A program made the position numbers and the translations under genes. Of a DNA stretch of 64,000 nucleotides, positions 19,810 to 27,931 are shown piece after piece. The stretch is from Flavobacterium gyeonganense (lineage in GTDB: Bacteria; Bacteroidota; Bacteroidia; Flavobacteriales; Flavobacteriaceae). The stretch spans positions 310,001 through 374,000 of the forward strand of contig NZ_CP121112.1 in the NCBI RefSeq assembly GCF_029625295.1, written 5' to 3'. The notes below the pieces were generated by a model. The model worked only from the letters and a program-made list of their open reading frames with translations. It did not search any database and was not told the DNA's origin. Position 1 is the stretch's first letter, and each line of letters starts with the position of its first letter.

Positions 19810-20576
19810 ATTTTATAATTATTGGTTAGTTACGATAGTTAGTGGAAATCTTATGATTATCTTCTATTATGACAACCAAAATAGGGCAATCGTTAACTGT
19901 TATTAATAATAATAAACTTACAAATACAAACTTATCTTATAGTTGAGATTAGATAGTTTTATCTGTTTATTTATACTCCAAAATTTGAAAAATTATTCAG
20001 TAAAAAACATCTAAATGTCACAAGAGTGTTTTATTTAGGTACAGAACCTCAAAAAAGTTGATTTACGGTTTTGAATAATGTGGTTCGTCCCTTTTGTATG
20101 TCCTTATTTGAAATTGGAAGCTTTCCTGTTAAGTTTCGAAAGTGAACAATGACTGAAGTAGCTCAAAAATTAAAATAACAAGCTTCTAATGTGTAAAAAG
20201 TGTTGGTGTATGCTAGGCGACTGTGATAATTGGAAATACCAACATGCTTCCGAACGGCAAAAATGGAAATGGTCAAAGAAGAAATTAGAGTAATATTTAT
20301 TTCCTCCTAAAACGCTATGTCTCAAAGTTCATTACAGCTGAACTTCAAAAACCAGGATATCAATTATATTCAAATACAGTACTTATTTATATGTTTGAGT
20401 TAATTCTTTACGTCTCAGTAAAAAAGAAAAAATTAGACTAAAAAATGACAAAACAGAATATTGAAAGTGCGAAGTCAGAGACGTTCTTCTCAGCATTTTA
20501 TAAGAACACTTAGGAAAACAGGCTTTACCAAACCGCGTCTAACTAAATTCCGTATATATTTATAAAACACAATATT
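19810..20576. other. 767-base stretch without a convincing gene
   Basis: AT-rich region between lodA and the ORF at 20577. The first ~150 bases should hold the lodA promoter. A 34-codon ORF on the plus strand at 20189-20293 begins MCKKCWCMLGDCDNW and is Cys/Trp-rich with a basic end; there is no family match I recognise and it may be chance. The rest looks like non-coding or decayed sequence. Confidence 0.4.
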
Positions 20577-20840
20577 ATGAATACTAATTCACTACACCTG
20601 ACTGCAAAAATTTACCGCTGTCTCACCGAAAATCAAGGACAGTCACTTCATTTTGAAGAACTTTGTAACCTCATTTATCCTGCTGATCTGAAAGTAGGTG
20701 ATGCTAATGATTTGCTTTCTGCCGAAATTGAATATAAAACCAAGGTAATGAATTCATTAATCTTTCTTTCTCACATTAAACTGATTATTTTAAACGAGCA
20801 TACAGACGAAAGCTTTCTTAACTTATCTAATAGAAACTAG
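20577..20840 (+). CDS. Hypothetical small protein (87 aa)
   Basis: 87 residues, no signal peptide or membrane segment, beginning MNTNSLHLTAKIYRCLTENQGQSLHFEEL. The composition is balanced and looks protein-like, with a possible helical or winged-helix pattern (LTAKIYRCLTENQG...FEELCNLIYP), but I recognise no family. It stands alone between a gene-poor stretch and the convergent tRNA cluster. No function is proposed. Confidence 0.5.
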   Translation: MNTNSLHLTAKIYRCLTENQGQSLHFEELCNLIYPADLKVGDANDLLSAEIEYKTKVMNSLIFLSHIKLIILNEHTDESFLNLSNRN

Positions 20841-20883
20841 CTGTATTTTGTGATCCGGATCAATCTTAAAAATTAAATAACGT

Positions 20884-20918
20884 AAAAAAAAGAGGATAAT
20901 CAGTTACGATTATCCTCT
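20884..20918 (-). terminator. Intrinsic terminator of the tRNA operon
   Basis: On the minus strand, a perfect 11-bp stem AGAGGATAATC / GATTATCCTCT with a 6-base loop is followed by seven T. It lies directly downstream of tRNA-Arg. Confidence 0.9.
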
Positions 20919-20922
20919 CAAG

Positions 20923-20996
20923 TGATCCCAGAAGGATTCGAACCTTCGACCTACGCATTAGAAGTGCGTTGCTCTATCCAGCTGAGCTATGGAACC
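20923..20996 (-). tRNA. tRNA-Arg (anticodon TCT)
   Basis: Reads GGTTCCATAGCTCAGCTGGA on the minus strand. The anticodon stem-loop GCACTTCTAATGC carries TCT, the T-arm contains GGTTCGAATCC, and the acceptor GGTTCCA pairs with TGGGATC, discriminator A. CCA is not encoded. It is last of a Ser-Pro-Arg cluster. Confidence 0.95.
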
Positions 20997-21026
20997 ATTT
21001 CTTTTTAAACTTATGGCAAAGTTTTG

Positions 21027-21101
21027 TCGGGGTGGCAGGATTCGAACCTGCGGCCTCCTGCTCCCAAAGCAGGCGCGATAACCGGGCTACGCTACACCCC
21101 G
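21027..21101 (-). tRNA. tRNA-Pro (anticodon TGG)
   Basis: Minus-strand cloverleaf starting CGGGGTGTAGCGTAGCCCGG. Anticodon loop TTTGGGA gives TGG. T-arm AGGTTCGAATCCT, acceptor CGGGGTG / CACCCCG, discriminator A. It lies between tRNA-Ser and tRNA-Arg and is probably co-transcribed with them. Confidence 0.95.
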
Positions 21102-21114
21102 AGGCAAAATTAAG

Positions 21115-21198
21115 CGGAGAGACAGGGACTCGAACCCTGGCGACGGTTACCCGTCGACAGATTAGCAATCTGCTCCATTACCGCTCTGGCACCTCTCC
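21115..21198 (-). tRNA. tRNA-Ser (anticodon GCT)
   Basis: Minus-strand, 84 bases with a long variable arm (GTCGACGGGTAACCGTCGC), as expected for class II tRNA-Ser. Anticodon loop TTGCTAA gives GCT. Acceptor GGAGAGG / (T)CTCTCC, discriminator G. First of the three clustered tRNAs. Confidence 0.95.
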
Positions 21199-21381
21199 AT
21201 GCTCAAGGAATTGTTTCCCGTTTTGCGGTTGCAAATGTAAGACAACATTCGATATCTCACAACTATTTTTGAGCTTTTTTCAATCTTTTTTCAATCTTTT
21301 TCCAAAAACACTTCACAATCAAACAAATAGAATTAACAAAAAAATCATCTAAATTTAAAATCTGCCCTATTCCATACAAAA

Positions 21382-21412
21382 TTTGAATTTGTTCAAATAA
21401 ACAGTAAATTTG
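21382..21412 (+). promoter_or_regulatory. Bacteroidota-type promoter of the thiolase gene
   Basis: TTTG at 21382-21385, a 19-base spacer, then TAAATTTG at 21405-21412, matching TTTG-N19-TAnnTTTG. The thiolase ATG is 27 bases downstream. Confidence 0.7.
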
Positions 21413-21438
21413 CTTTACTAACTAATATTAAACAGAAC

Positions 21439-22617
21439 ATGAACAAAAGAGTTGTTATCGTTTCTGCCGTTAGAACACCTATCGGAAGTTTCATGGGAGG
21501 TTTATCTACCGTACCCGCACCAAAATTAGGAGCCGCTGCCATAAAAGGAGCGCTCCAAAAAATTAATCTTGACCCAAAATTGGTCGATGAAGTTTTCATG
21601 GGTAATGTAATTCAGGCAGGCGTTGGACAGGCTCCGGCTCGTCAGGCAGCATTATTTGCCGGTTTGTCTGAAGAAGTTGCTGCCACAACCGTAAACAAAG
21701 TATGCGCCTCCGGAATGAAAGCTGTCATGTTCGCTGCTCAGGCAATTTCCTGCGGAGATGCTGAAATTGTAGTAGCCGGAGGAATGGAAAGCATGAGTTT
21801 GATTCCACATTACGTACAAATGCGTGCCGGAAATAAATTTGGCCCTGCAACTATGCTGGACGGAATGCAGAAGGATGGTTTGACAGATGCTTACGATAAC
21901 AACGCAATGGGAGTTTGTGCTGATTTATGTGCCACTGAATACAGCATCAGCCGTGAAGAACAGGACGCTTTCGCTATTCAGTCTTATGAAAGAAGTGCAA
22001 AAGCATGGGATGCCGGAAAATTTGATAATGAAGTAATTCCAGTTGAAGTACCGCAAAGACGCGGTGAACCGATTATATTTTCAAAAGACGAAGAATACAC
22101 TAATGTAAAATTGGATAAAATACCTTCGTTAAGTGCCGTTTTCACCAAAGACGGAACGGTAACTGCCGCTAATGCTTCAACAATCAATGACGGGGCTGCA
22201 GCATTAGTTTTAATGTCTGAAGAAAAAGCAAATGCATTAGGTTTAAAACCGCTTGCTTACATTAAAGGCTATGCAGATGCGGCACAGGAGCCAAAATGGT
22301 TTACTACAAGCCCTGCAAAAGCACTTCCAAAAGCTTTAGATAAAGCCGGAATTTCAATCTCAGATGTAGATTATTTTGAATTCAACGAAGCATTTTCTGT
22401 TGTTGGATTAGCCAATGCAAAAATCTTAAATCTTGATAATGATAAAGTAAATGTAAACGGTGGAGCAGTTTCTTTAGGCCATCCTCTGGGTGCTTCAGGA
22501 GCACGTATCATCGTTACACTACTAAACGTTTTAGAACAAAACAATGCCAAAACCGGAGCTGCTGCAATATGCAACGGCGGCGGCGGCGCATCTGCCATTG
22601 TTATTGAGAGAGCTTAA
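21439..22617 (+). CDS. Acetyl-CoA C-acetyltransferase (thiolase)
   Basis: 392 residues, the usual thiolase length. Nucleophilic Cys89 in NKVCASGMKA, GGMESMS, the NEAFSVV segment and His in GHPLGASGARI (near 348), plus the second active-site Cys in CNGGGGASA at the C-terminus. All catalytic residues of a biosynthetic-type thiolase are present. It condenses two acetyl-CoA to acetoacetyl-CoA, or cleaves it in fatty-acid or butanoate metabolism; direction cannot be told from sequence. It stands as a single gene with its own promoter and terminator. Confidence 0.95.
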   Translation: MNKRVVIVSAVRTPIGSFMGGLSTVPAPKLGAAAIKGALQKINLDPKLVDEVFMGNVIQAGVGQAPARQAALFAGLSEEVAATTVNKVCASGMKAVMFAAQAISCGDAEIVVAGGMESMSLIPHYVQMRAGNKFGPATMLDGMQKDGLTDAYDNNAMGVCADLCATEYSISREEQDAFAIQSYERSAKAWDAGKFDNEVIPVEVPQRRGEPIIFSKDEEYTNVKLDKIPSLSAVFTKDGTVTAANASTINDGAAALVLMSEEKANALGLKPLAYIKGYADAAQEPKWFTTSPAKALPKALDKAGISISDVDYFEFNEAFSVVGLANAKILNLDNDKVNVNGGAVSLGHPLGASGARIIVTLLNVLEQNNAKTGAAAICNGGGGASAIVIERA

Positions 22618-22629
22618 ATAAATATTCAT

Positions 22630-22664
22630 ATCAGGAGTTATAAATCGAATAACTCCTGATTTTT
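22630..22664 (+). terminator. Intrinsic terminator after the thiolase gene
   Basis: Perfect 12-bp stem ATCAGGAGTTAT / ATAACTCCTGAT with a 7-base loop, followed by TTTT. It lies 12 bases after the thiolase stop. Confidence 0.85.
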
Positions 22665-22683
22665 AACTTATAAATTTCCATAC

Positions 22684-23445
22684 ATGTACGGAATTTGCAA
22701 TTTAGCCATAGTACCAGTTCGATCTGAAGCAAGTGACAGGAGTGAAATCGTTACACAACTTTTATTTGGAGAACATATCGAAATTTTAGAACGCAAAAAT
22801 CAATGGGCGCGAATCAGGATTCAGTTTGATGATTACGAAGGCTGGGTAGATTCTAAACAATATCAGGAAATTACCAAAGAACAATTTAATCAGTTAAGTA
22901 AAGAAGCCATTATCTTAAATGCCGATTTAATTGATTATATCACAGCACCGGATAATTTATTGCTTCCTATTCCGCTTGGAGCTTCATTATCGTTTTTAAA
23001 CAACAGCGAAATCAATACTTCAAATTTTGATTTTGAAGGAACCAAAACGAGTGGTATAAAGCCTAAAAGCGCCATAATAAATACTGCTTTTATGTACCTG
23101 AATGCTCCTTATCTTTGGGGCGGAAAAACACCTTTTGGCATTGATTGTTCGGGCTTTACACAAATGGTTTACAAATTAAATGGTTATAAAATTCATCGCG
23201 ACGCCTCTCAGCAAGCAAATGATGGTGAACCTTTAAGCTTTATTGAAGAAAGTGAACCAGGAGATCTCGCCTTTTTTGATAATGAAGAAGGAAATATCAT
23301 TCATGTCGGAATCATAATGGAAAACAACTACATCATTCACGCAAGTGGAAAAGTTCGCATTGACCGCTTAGACCACTTAGGAATTTACAATCCCGAATTA
23401 AAAAAACATACGCATAACCTTAGAGTAATAAAAAAGATTATCTAG
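22684..23445 (+). CDS. NlpC/P60 (C40) cell-wall endopeptidase with SH3-like domain
   Basis: 253 residues. The N-terminal ~75 residues form a bacterial SH3-like domain (AIVPVRSEASDRSEIVTQLLFGE...WARIRI). The C-terminal NlpC/P60 domain (about 120-253) has catalytic Cys155 in GIDCSGFTQMVY, then GDLAFFDNEEGNIIHVGI with the His, and IIHASGKVRID. Such enzymes cut gamma-D-Glu-(diamino acid) bonds in peptidoglycan stem peptides. No clear signal peptide is visible at the chosen ATG, yet family members often act in the periplasm. It is followed after 39 bases by a SUKH-like gene. Confidence 0.9.
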   Translation: MYGICNLAIVPVRSEASDRSEIVTQLLFGEHIEILERKNQWARIRIQFDDYEGWVDSKQYQEITKEQFNQLSKEAIILNADLIDYITAPDNLLLPIPLGASLSFLNNSEINTSNFDFEGTKTSGIKPKSAIINTAFMYLNAPYLWGGKTPFGIDCSGFTQMVYKLNGYKIHRDASQQANDGEPLSFIEESEPGDLAFFDNEEGNIIHVGIIMENNYIIHASGKVRIDRLDHLGIYNPELKKHTHNLRVIKKII

Positions 23446-23484
23446 ATTTCCGTTTTTTCACATAGCAACTTCTAAAAGAGCAAA

Positions 23485-24546
23485 ATGACCAAAATTGAAT
23501 TATCCAAAACAGGCTTTCAGATTAATAATATAACTCTTGAATTTCCAATTGACATTACAATTTTACAACAAGCTTTAGGAGATTACCGATACAACAAAAA
23601 AAAATACAATCACACTTATACCTGGGACGATCTGGGAATTATCGCTTTTTCCAAAGAAGGAAATAAAGCAGAAAGTCTTGCCGTTGAACTTGAGATTAGG
23701 GAATATGATTATTGTGCAAAAAGCATCTTTACCGGAGAATTTATTTTTGATGGTCAGGAGTTATTCGAATTATACAAATCCGGTAAAAATAAACCCGTAA
23801 AACTTTTTAAAGGTGACAGAAGCGGCGCTTTCATTCTTAACGGAATCAGTGTTTGGTTTGACAAAGAAGATGGCAAAATAACTGCTCTGGATATTTCATC
23901 ATACGAAGAAAAAGTAACGATTCCCAAAATACATTTACCTGTTGATGAAGAGTTCAAAATATTTAAACCTTTATGGCAGGAATGGATTTCAGAAATCAAT
24001 AAAATTGTTTCAACAGACAATGATTACTACAATATTACAGACGGAATTACCGAAGAAGACATAAAAAAACATACAATTCTTGAGGACGATATAACCATTC
24101 CTCCTGCTCTATTAAACTTCTATAAAGTTCAAAACGTAGATTATGACCCCGTAACTTCTGCTTTTCAGTTTGGCGTAAATAATTTCAGTTACGATCTTAT
24201 TCCATTTCAGGATATTAAACAAGAATGGGAATCTATACAAGATTTACAATTTGAGGAAGACGATCTCCCGGAACAAGAAGAAATAGATTTCGATAAAATC
24301 CAGACTGACAACTACGCCAATCCAAAATGGATTCCTTTTGCCACAGGAAGAAACGGTGATTATTTACTCTTCGACACAGATCCGGCTTCAAAAGGAAAAT
24401 TTGGACAAATAATAGAACTTCAAAATGAATCCTGGGAACGAAACATTGTCGCCGATTCATTAGAAGAATTGATTGAAAACGAAATCAATAATTTAAAAGC
24501 AGGCAAAACGGAACATTTTGATTTTATTATTAGAAAAGAGAGTTAA
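23485..24546 (+). CDS. SMI1/KNR4 (SUKH) domain protein with an uncharacterised N-terminal domain
   Basis: 353 residues, cytoplasmic and acidic. The first ~150 residues form a beta-rich domain I recognise only loosely from other Bacteroidota proteins (TWDDLGIIAFSKEGNKAESLAVELEIREYDY). The C-terminal part (about 190-340) matches the SUKH fold: IPPALLNFYKVQN, then WIPFATGRNGDYLLFDTDPASKGKFGQI and an aromatic end. SUKH proteins include immunity proteins against polymorphic toxins, but also housekeeping regulators. No toxin gene lies next to it, so an immunity role is only a possibility. Confidence 0.7.
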   Translation: MTKIELSKTGFQINNITLEFPIDITILQQALGDYRYNKKKYNHTYTWDDLGIIAFSKEGNKAESLAVELEIREYDYCAKSIFTGEFIFDGQELFELYKSGKNKPVKLFKGDRSGAFILNGISVWFDKEDGKITALDISSYEEKVTIPKIHLPVDEEFKIFKPLWQEWISEINKIVSTDNDYYNITDGITEEDIKKHTILEDDITIPPALLNFYKVQNVDYDPVTSAFQFGVNNFSYDLIPFQDIKQEWESIQDLQFEEDDLPEQEEIDFDKIQTDNYANPKWIPFATGRNGDYLLFDTDPASKGKFGQIIELQNESWERNIVADSLEELIENEINNLKAGKTEHFDFIIRKES

Positions 24547-24553
24547 ATTTTTT

Positions 24554-24618
24554 CTCTCGCAGATTTTGCAGATCGGGCAGATTTTTTTATCTCTTTAAAT
24601 CAGTAAAATCTGCGAGAG
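24554..24618. repeat. Inverted repeat of the CTCTCGCAGATTTT family
   Basis: A perfect 14-bp inverted repeat, CTCTCGCAGATTTT at the left and AAAATCTGCGAGAG at the right, 65 bases overall. A related, longer and less perfect copy lies at 28657-28757. It lies between convergent genes and might also act as a transcript end. Confidence 0.7.
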
Positions 24619-24693
24619 CAAATAATAAGCGGCAAAAGAAAATCTTTCTAATTCTTTTTCAAAAAAATTAGTAATAATTAGTGCAATCCGTGT

Positions 24694-25539
24694 TTAAGCA
24701 CTCAACCGAATTGTCTTTCTAAACTCAGAAGGACTATACCCTTTCTGCTTCCTAAAGAACTTATTAAAATGGCTTTCATCCGTAAAACCAAATTCATAAG
24801 CAATTTCATTAATACGTTTATCGCTGAACTGAAGTCGATGTTCAATTAATTTGGTTTTATAATTGCTGATATATTGCTGCATCGTTTCGCTAGCGTGTTT
24901 CTTAAAATAACGCCCTAAATACGTATTCGAAATTCCGAAATAATCGCTGATTGATTCCGCTTTGATCTTTTCCGGATAATAAATATTGTTTTGAATGTAT
25001 TGCAGAATATCCATCGCTTTTGCCTCAGTATCAATATTAACCTGCTCAGGCAGGTATTTCGCAATGTTTCTCGCTACAATAATAATCAGTGTATTGACCA
25101 ATTGCTGAATCAGTTCCTGATTGTAAATATCCTTATCTTTCTTTTCTCTACAAATGGCTTCAATCATCACTTTCACCAGGCATTTATCAGGATCATTTTT
25201 TAAAATACAGCCCGGCTGATGGTTTGCATTTTGAAGAATATATTCCAATCGCTGAATACTTTCATTCTGCAGACTCGAATTTTTCAAATAAATATCATTA
25301 AATCTCAAAAAGAAAAATTTCGTTTCGGTTTCAATTGTAAAATTATGACAGTCCTCAGGCGTCAATAAAAACAAATGTCCCAGATCATACCTAAATATAT
25401 TTTTGTTGATACACTGCGAACCTGTACCTTCCAAAATATAAACCAGCTCAAAAAAATTATGACGATCGCCTACATCCGGATATTCATCCAGTGTTTCAAA
25501 CGAAACCGTAAAAGGCTCATATAAATTTTCTTTTTTCAT
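24694..25539 (-). CDS. AraC-family transcriptional regulator
   Basis: 281 residues from the ATG at 25539 (KKENLYEPFTVSFE). The frame is open to 25599, but the 20 extra residues are hydrophobic and overlap the promoter region, so I reject that start. N-terminal cupin-like domain (HNFFELVYILEGTGSQCI). C-terminal double helix-turn-helix, with ISDYFGISNTYLGRYFKKH and INEIAYEFGFTDESHFNKFFRKQKGYSPSEFR. It is divergent from an aldo/keto reductase gene 113 bases away, its likely target. Confidence 0.9.
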   Translation of the reverse strand: MKKENLYEPFTVSFETLDEYPDVGDRHNFFELVYILEGTGSQCINKNIFRYDLGHLFLLTPEDCHNFTIETETKFFFLRFNDIYLKNSSLQNESIQRLEYILQNANHQPGCILKNDPDKCLVKVMIEAICREKKDKDIYNQELIQQLVNTLIIIVARNIAKYLPEQVNIDTEAKAMDILQYIQNNIYYPEKIKAESISDYFGISNTYLGRYFKKHASETMQQYISNYKTKLIEHRLQFSDKRINEIAYEFGFTDESHFNKFFRKQKGYSPSEFRKTIRLSA

Positions 25540-25613
25540 GTAGAAATTATTTGAAGATGCAAATATACCTAAAAAAGACAAAAATATACCAATTAACAAC
25601 CATTAAAACAGTA

Positions 25614-25621
25614 TAATTTTG
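25614..25621 (+). promoter_or_regulatory. -7 promoter element of the aldo/keto reductase gene
   Basis: TAATTTTG matches TAnnTTTG, 31 bases before the ATG. It lies in the divergent AraC/reductase gap. No strong -33 TTTG is seen at the standard distance, which would suit an activator-dependent promoter. Confidence 0.45.
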
Positions 25622-25652
25622 CCTTATTAATTTAAAACAAAAAATCACCATC

Positions 25653-26639
25653 ATGGAATATAGAAAATTAGGCAACTCTGAACTTGAATTATCAACAATC
25701 ACTTACGGTGCTTTTGCAATTGGCGGAACTATGTGGGCAGGAACAGATAAGAAAGATTCAATCAACTCCATTCACGCTTCAATCGATCATGGTGTTACCA
25801 CAATCGACACTGCGCCTTTTTACGGATTCGGCTTAAGCGAAGAAATGATTGGCGAAGCTGTCAAAAGTCACGATCGTTCAAAAATTCAGTTATTGACTAA
25901 ATTCGGTTTGGTTTGGGACGGAAGCAATAAAGGAAAAGGCGATTACTTTTTCGATGCCGATGACAACGGGAAAAAAGTGCCGATTTACAAATATTCATCT
26001 AAACAAAACGTAATTAAAGAAATCGAAGAAAGCTTAAAACGCCTTCAAACCGATTATATCGATTTACTGCAAATTCACTGGCCAGACGTTACAACGCCAA
26101 TTTCTGAAACCATGGAAGCTGTTGAAACGCTAATTCAGCAGGGAAAAATAAGAGCTTTCGGAGTAAGTAATTATAATATTTCACAAATTCAGGAAGCGCA
26201 AAAAACAGTTCAGGTTGTTTCTGATCAGGTTGCGTACAGTATGCTGAACCGTAAAATTGAGGATGACCTAATTCCGTTTACTCTTGCAGAAAACATAGGA
26301 ATCATCGCTTACAGCCCTATGGAAAGAGGTTTACTGACTGGAAAATATTTCTTAGACAGCAAATTAAAAGAAAACGACCACAGAAATGGTTATTTCGGAA
26401 AATTCGATCTTCAGCAGGTGAAAACCTTAATCGAGGAATTGAGTTCTTTAGCCCATTCAAAACACGTTTCAATTTCGCAGTTAGTTTTACGCTGGACGAC
26501 TTTACAAAAAGGAATTGCAATAGTTTTAGCCGGCGCCAGAAACGCAGAACAAGCCATTTTAAACGCCAAAACAATGGATTTCGATTTATCATCTTCAGAA
26601 TTAGAGTTTATCAATCAGGCAATTGCTAAAATAAAATAA
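25653..26639 (+). CDS. Aldo/keto reductase
   Basis: 328 residues forming the AKR TIM barrel: ITYGAFAIGGTMW, the catalytic Asp/Tyr segment TIDTAPFYGFGLSEEMIG, the Lys in LLTKFGL, DYIDLLQIHWPD, GKIRAFGVSNY, and NADPH-binding SQLVLRWTTLQKGIAIVLAGARN at the C-terminus. It is an NADPH-dependent oxidoreductase of unknown substrate, probably a sugar or small carbonyl. The divergent AraC regulator suggests inducible expression. Confidence 0.93.
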   Translation: MEYRKLGNSELELSTITYGAFAIGGTMWAGTDKKDSINSIHASIDHGVTTIDTAPFYGFGLSEEMIGEAVKSHDRSKIQLLTKFGLVWDGSNKGKGDYFFDADDNGKKVPIYKYSSKQNVIKEIEESLKRLQTDYIDLLQIHWPDVTTPISETMEAVETLIQQGKIRAFGVSNYNISQIQEAQKTVQVVSDQVAYSMLNRKIEDDLIPFTLAENIGIIAYSPMERGLLTGKYFLDSKLKENDHRNGYFGKFDLQQVKTLIEELSSLAHSKHVSISQLVLRWTTLQKGIAIVLAGARNAEQAILNAKTMDFDLSSSELEFINQAIAKIK

Positions 26640-26696
26640 TCTTTAAACATATAGAAACATAGAATTTCCTTGTAAACAAACATAGTCTGCTCAATC

Positions 26697-26801
26697 TTGT
26701 CATTCCGAGGAACGAGGAATCTTCGCGAGAAACTCTACAAAGATTAGCGACTCTCTATGCGGAGCTACTTACGGAGATTCCTCGTTCCTCGGAATGACAA
26801 A
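26697..26801. repeat. Dispersed inverted-repeat element, copy B
   Basis: A 105-base element with nearly perfect 26-bp terminal inverted repeats, TTGTCATTCCGAGGAACGAG at the left and CTCGTTCCTCGGAATGACAA at the right. The interior has CTCTACAAAGATT. It is intergenic, between the aldo/keto reductase and mdaB-like genes. Confidence 0.85.
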
Positions 26802-26885
26802 CTTTGAGAACTTTATGCGAAAAACTAGTTTTTAAAACCTATGTTTCTATGTATTAAAAACAAATTCACAACAATTAAAATAATT

Positions 26886-26975
26886 TGGGTGTGTCCCTCC
26901 GGGTCGGGCTTTCGGCTATATCTTTTGCTACATTTCATTCCACAAAAGGATATCGCCTCAATCCCTCACAAATCC
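26886..26975. repeat. Dispersed structured element of the CTATATCTTTT...AAAAGGAT family, copy 1
   Basis: GTGTCCCTCCGGGTCGGGCT, then CTATATCTTTT, a short loop and AAAAGGATATCG, ending CAATCCCTCAC. A relative lies at 31187. From memory, similar GC-richer elements are frequent between genes in Flavobacteriaceae. The nature (small RNA, repeat or terminator) is unknown. Confidence 0.65.
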
Positions 26976-26997
26976 GTTTTCACAAGAACAATTAAAA

Positions 26998-27603
26998 ATG
27001 AAAAAGATATTTATAATTAATGGCGGACAGAAATTCGCACATTCAGGTGGACAATTCAACCAAACCGTTCAGGACTGGACAGTTGAATTTCTTTCAAAAG
27101 ACAGTACATATGAAATAAAAACAACTCATATCGAAAACGAAATTGATCTTCAGGAAGAAGTGGAAAAATTCGTCTGGGCAGATTTAATCATTTACCACAC
27201 ACCGGTTTGGTGGTTTCAGTTACCAAACCTTTTCAAAAAATACATCGACGACGTTTTCACAGAAGGTCATAACAAAGGAATCTACAAAAGCGACGGAAGA
27301 AGTCGCGTAAATCCCGACATCAATTACGGAACCGGCGGACTTTTACACGGACGAAAATACATGCTTACCACAAGCTGGAACGCGCCTGCAACCGCTTTTA
27401 CACTTCCTGGCGAATTCTTCAACGAAACTTCTGTAGACGACGGTGTGATGTTTGGTTTCCACAAAATGAACCAATTTACAGGCATGCAAAAAGTAAACGG
27501 ATTTCATTTTCATGATGTCGAAAAAGGCGCAACACCTGAAAATATTGTTATCTTTAAAGAAAATTATACCAATCATTTAAAAGAAATTTTTAAAACTTTA
27601 TAA
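26998..27603 (+). CDS. NAD(P)H-dependent quinone/flavin oxidoreductase (MdaB-like)
   Basis: 201 residues with a flavodoxin-like fold: MKKIFIINGGQKFAHSGGQFN at the N-terminus, then DLIIYHTPVWWFQLPNLFKKYIDDVF and GGLLHGRKYMLTTSWNAP, matching modulator of drug activity B. MdaB reduces quinones by two electrons with NADPH. It is followed by an antibiotic-biosynthesis-monooxygenase-domain gene only 2 bases away, the same order as mdaB-ygiN in E. coli. Confidence 0.9.
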   Translation: MKKIFIINGGQKFAHSGGQFNQTVQDWTVEFLSKDSTYEIKTTHIENEIDLQEEVEKFVWADLIIYHTPVWWFQLPNLFKKYIDDVFTEGHNKGIYKSDGRSRVNPDINYGTGGLLHGRKYMLTTSWNAPATAFTLPGEFFNETSVDDGVMFGFHKMNQFTGMQKVNGFHFHDVEKGATPENIVIFKENYTNHLKEIFKTL

Positions 27604-27605
27604 TC

Positions 27606-27884
27606 ATGATTTCAATTACTGCCATCTTCAAAGGTAAACCGGAACATAACGATCAAATACAAAAGATGATGCACCATCTCGTTACTGAGACCAGAAAAGA
27701 AACTGCCTGTCTCCGTTACGATTTACATGCAGCCGAAAATGTATTCATCATTTGGGAAGAATGGAAAGACCAGCCGGGACTTGACATACACAATTCACAA
27801 CCCCATTTAGCCGATTTTATTTCTCAAATCAGAGATCTCGTTTCAGACCCGATTCAGGTTTACAAGACCTCTCAGATTTTATAA
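27606..27884 (+). CDS. ABM-domain monooxygenase (YgiN-like quinol monooxygenase)
   Basis: 92 residues, one antibiotic-biosynthesis-monooxygenase domain: MISITAIFKGKPEHNDQIQK, CLRYDLHAAENVFIIWEEWKD, HLADFISQI. YgiN of E. coli oxidises menadiol, opposite in direction to MdaB. The 2-base spacing to the MdaB-like gene implies co-transcription, probably a quinone redox or oxidative-stress pair. Function is inferred from this arrangement. Confidence 0.88.
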   Translation: MISITAIFKGKPEHNDQIQKMMHHLVTETRKETACLRYDLHAAENVFIIWEEWKDQPGLDIHNSQPHLADFISQIRDLVSDPIQVYKTSQIL

Positions 27885-27892
27885 ATATTATT

Positions 27893-27919
27893 CCTGCAAG
27901 GTTTTGGAAACCTTGCAGG
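27893..27919. repeat. Palindromic CCTGCAAGG repeat
   Basis: Perfect 12-bp arms CCTGCAAGGTTT / AAACCTTGCAGG around TGG. It lies between the convergent ygiN-like and methyltransferase genes and could serve as a terminator. The same motif is at 49004-49083. Confidence 0.8.
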
Positions 27920-27931
27920 TCAAAACAAACT

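Noticed and set aside
21001..21026. Additional tRNA between tRNA-Arg and tRNA-Pro
   Set aside because: The gap is only about 30 bases with no cloverleaf.
20969..21352. 127-residue ORF across the tRNA cluster
   Set aside because: It runs through three tRNA genes on the opposite strand and is not protein-like.
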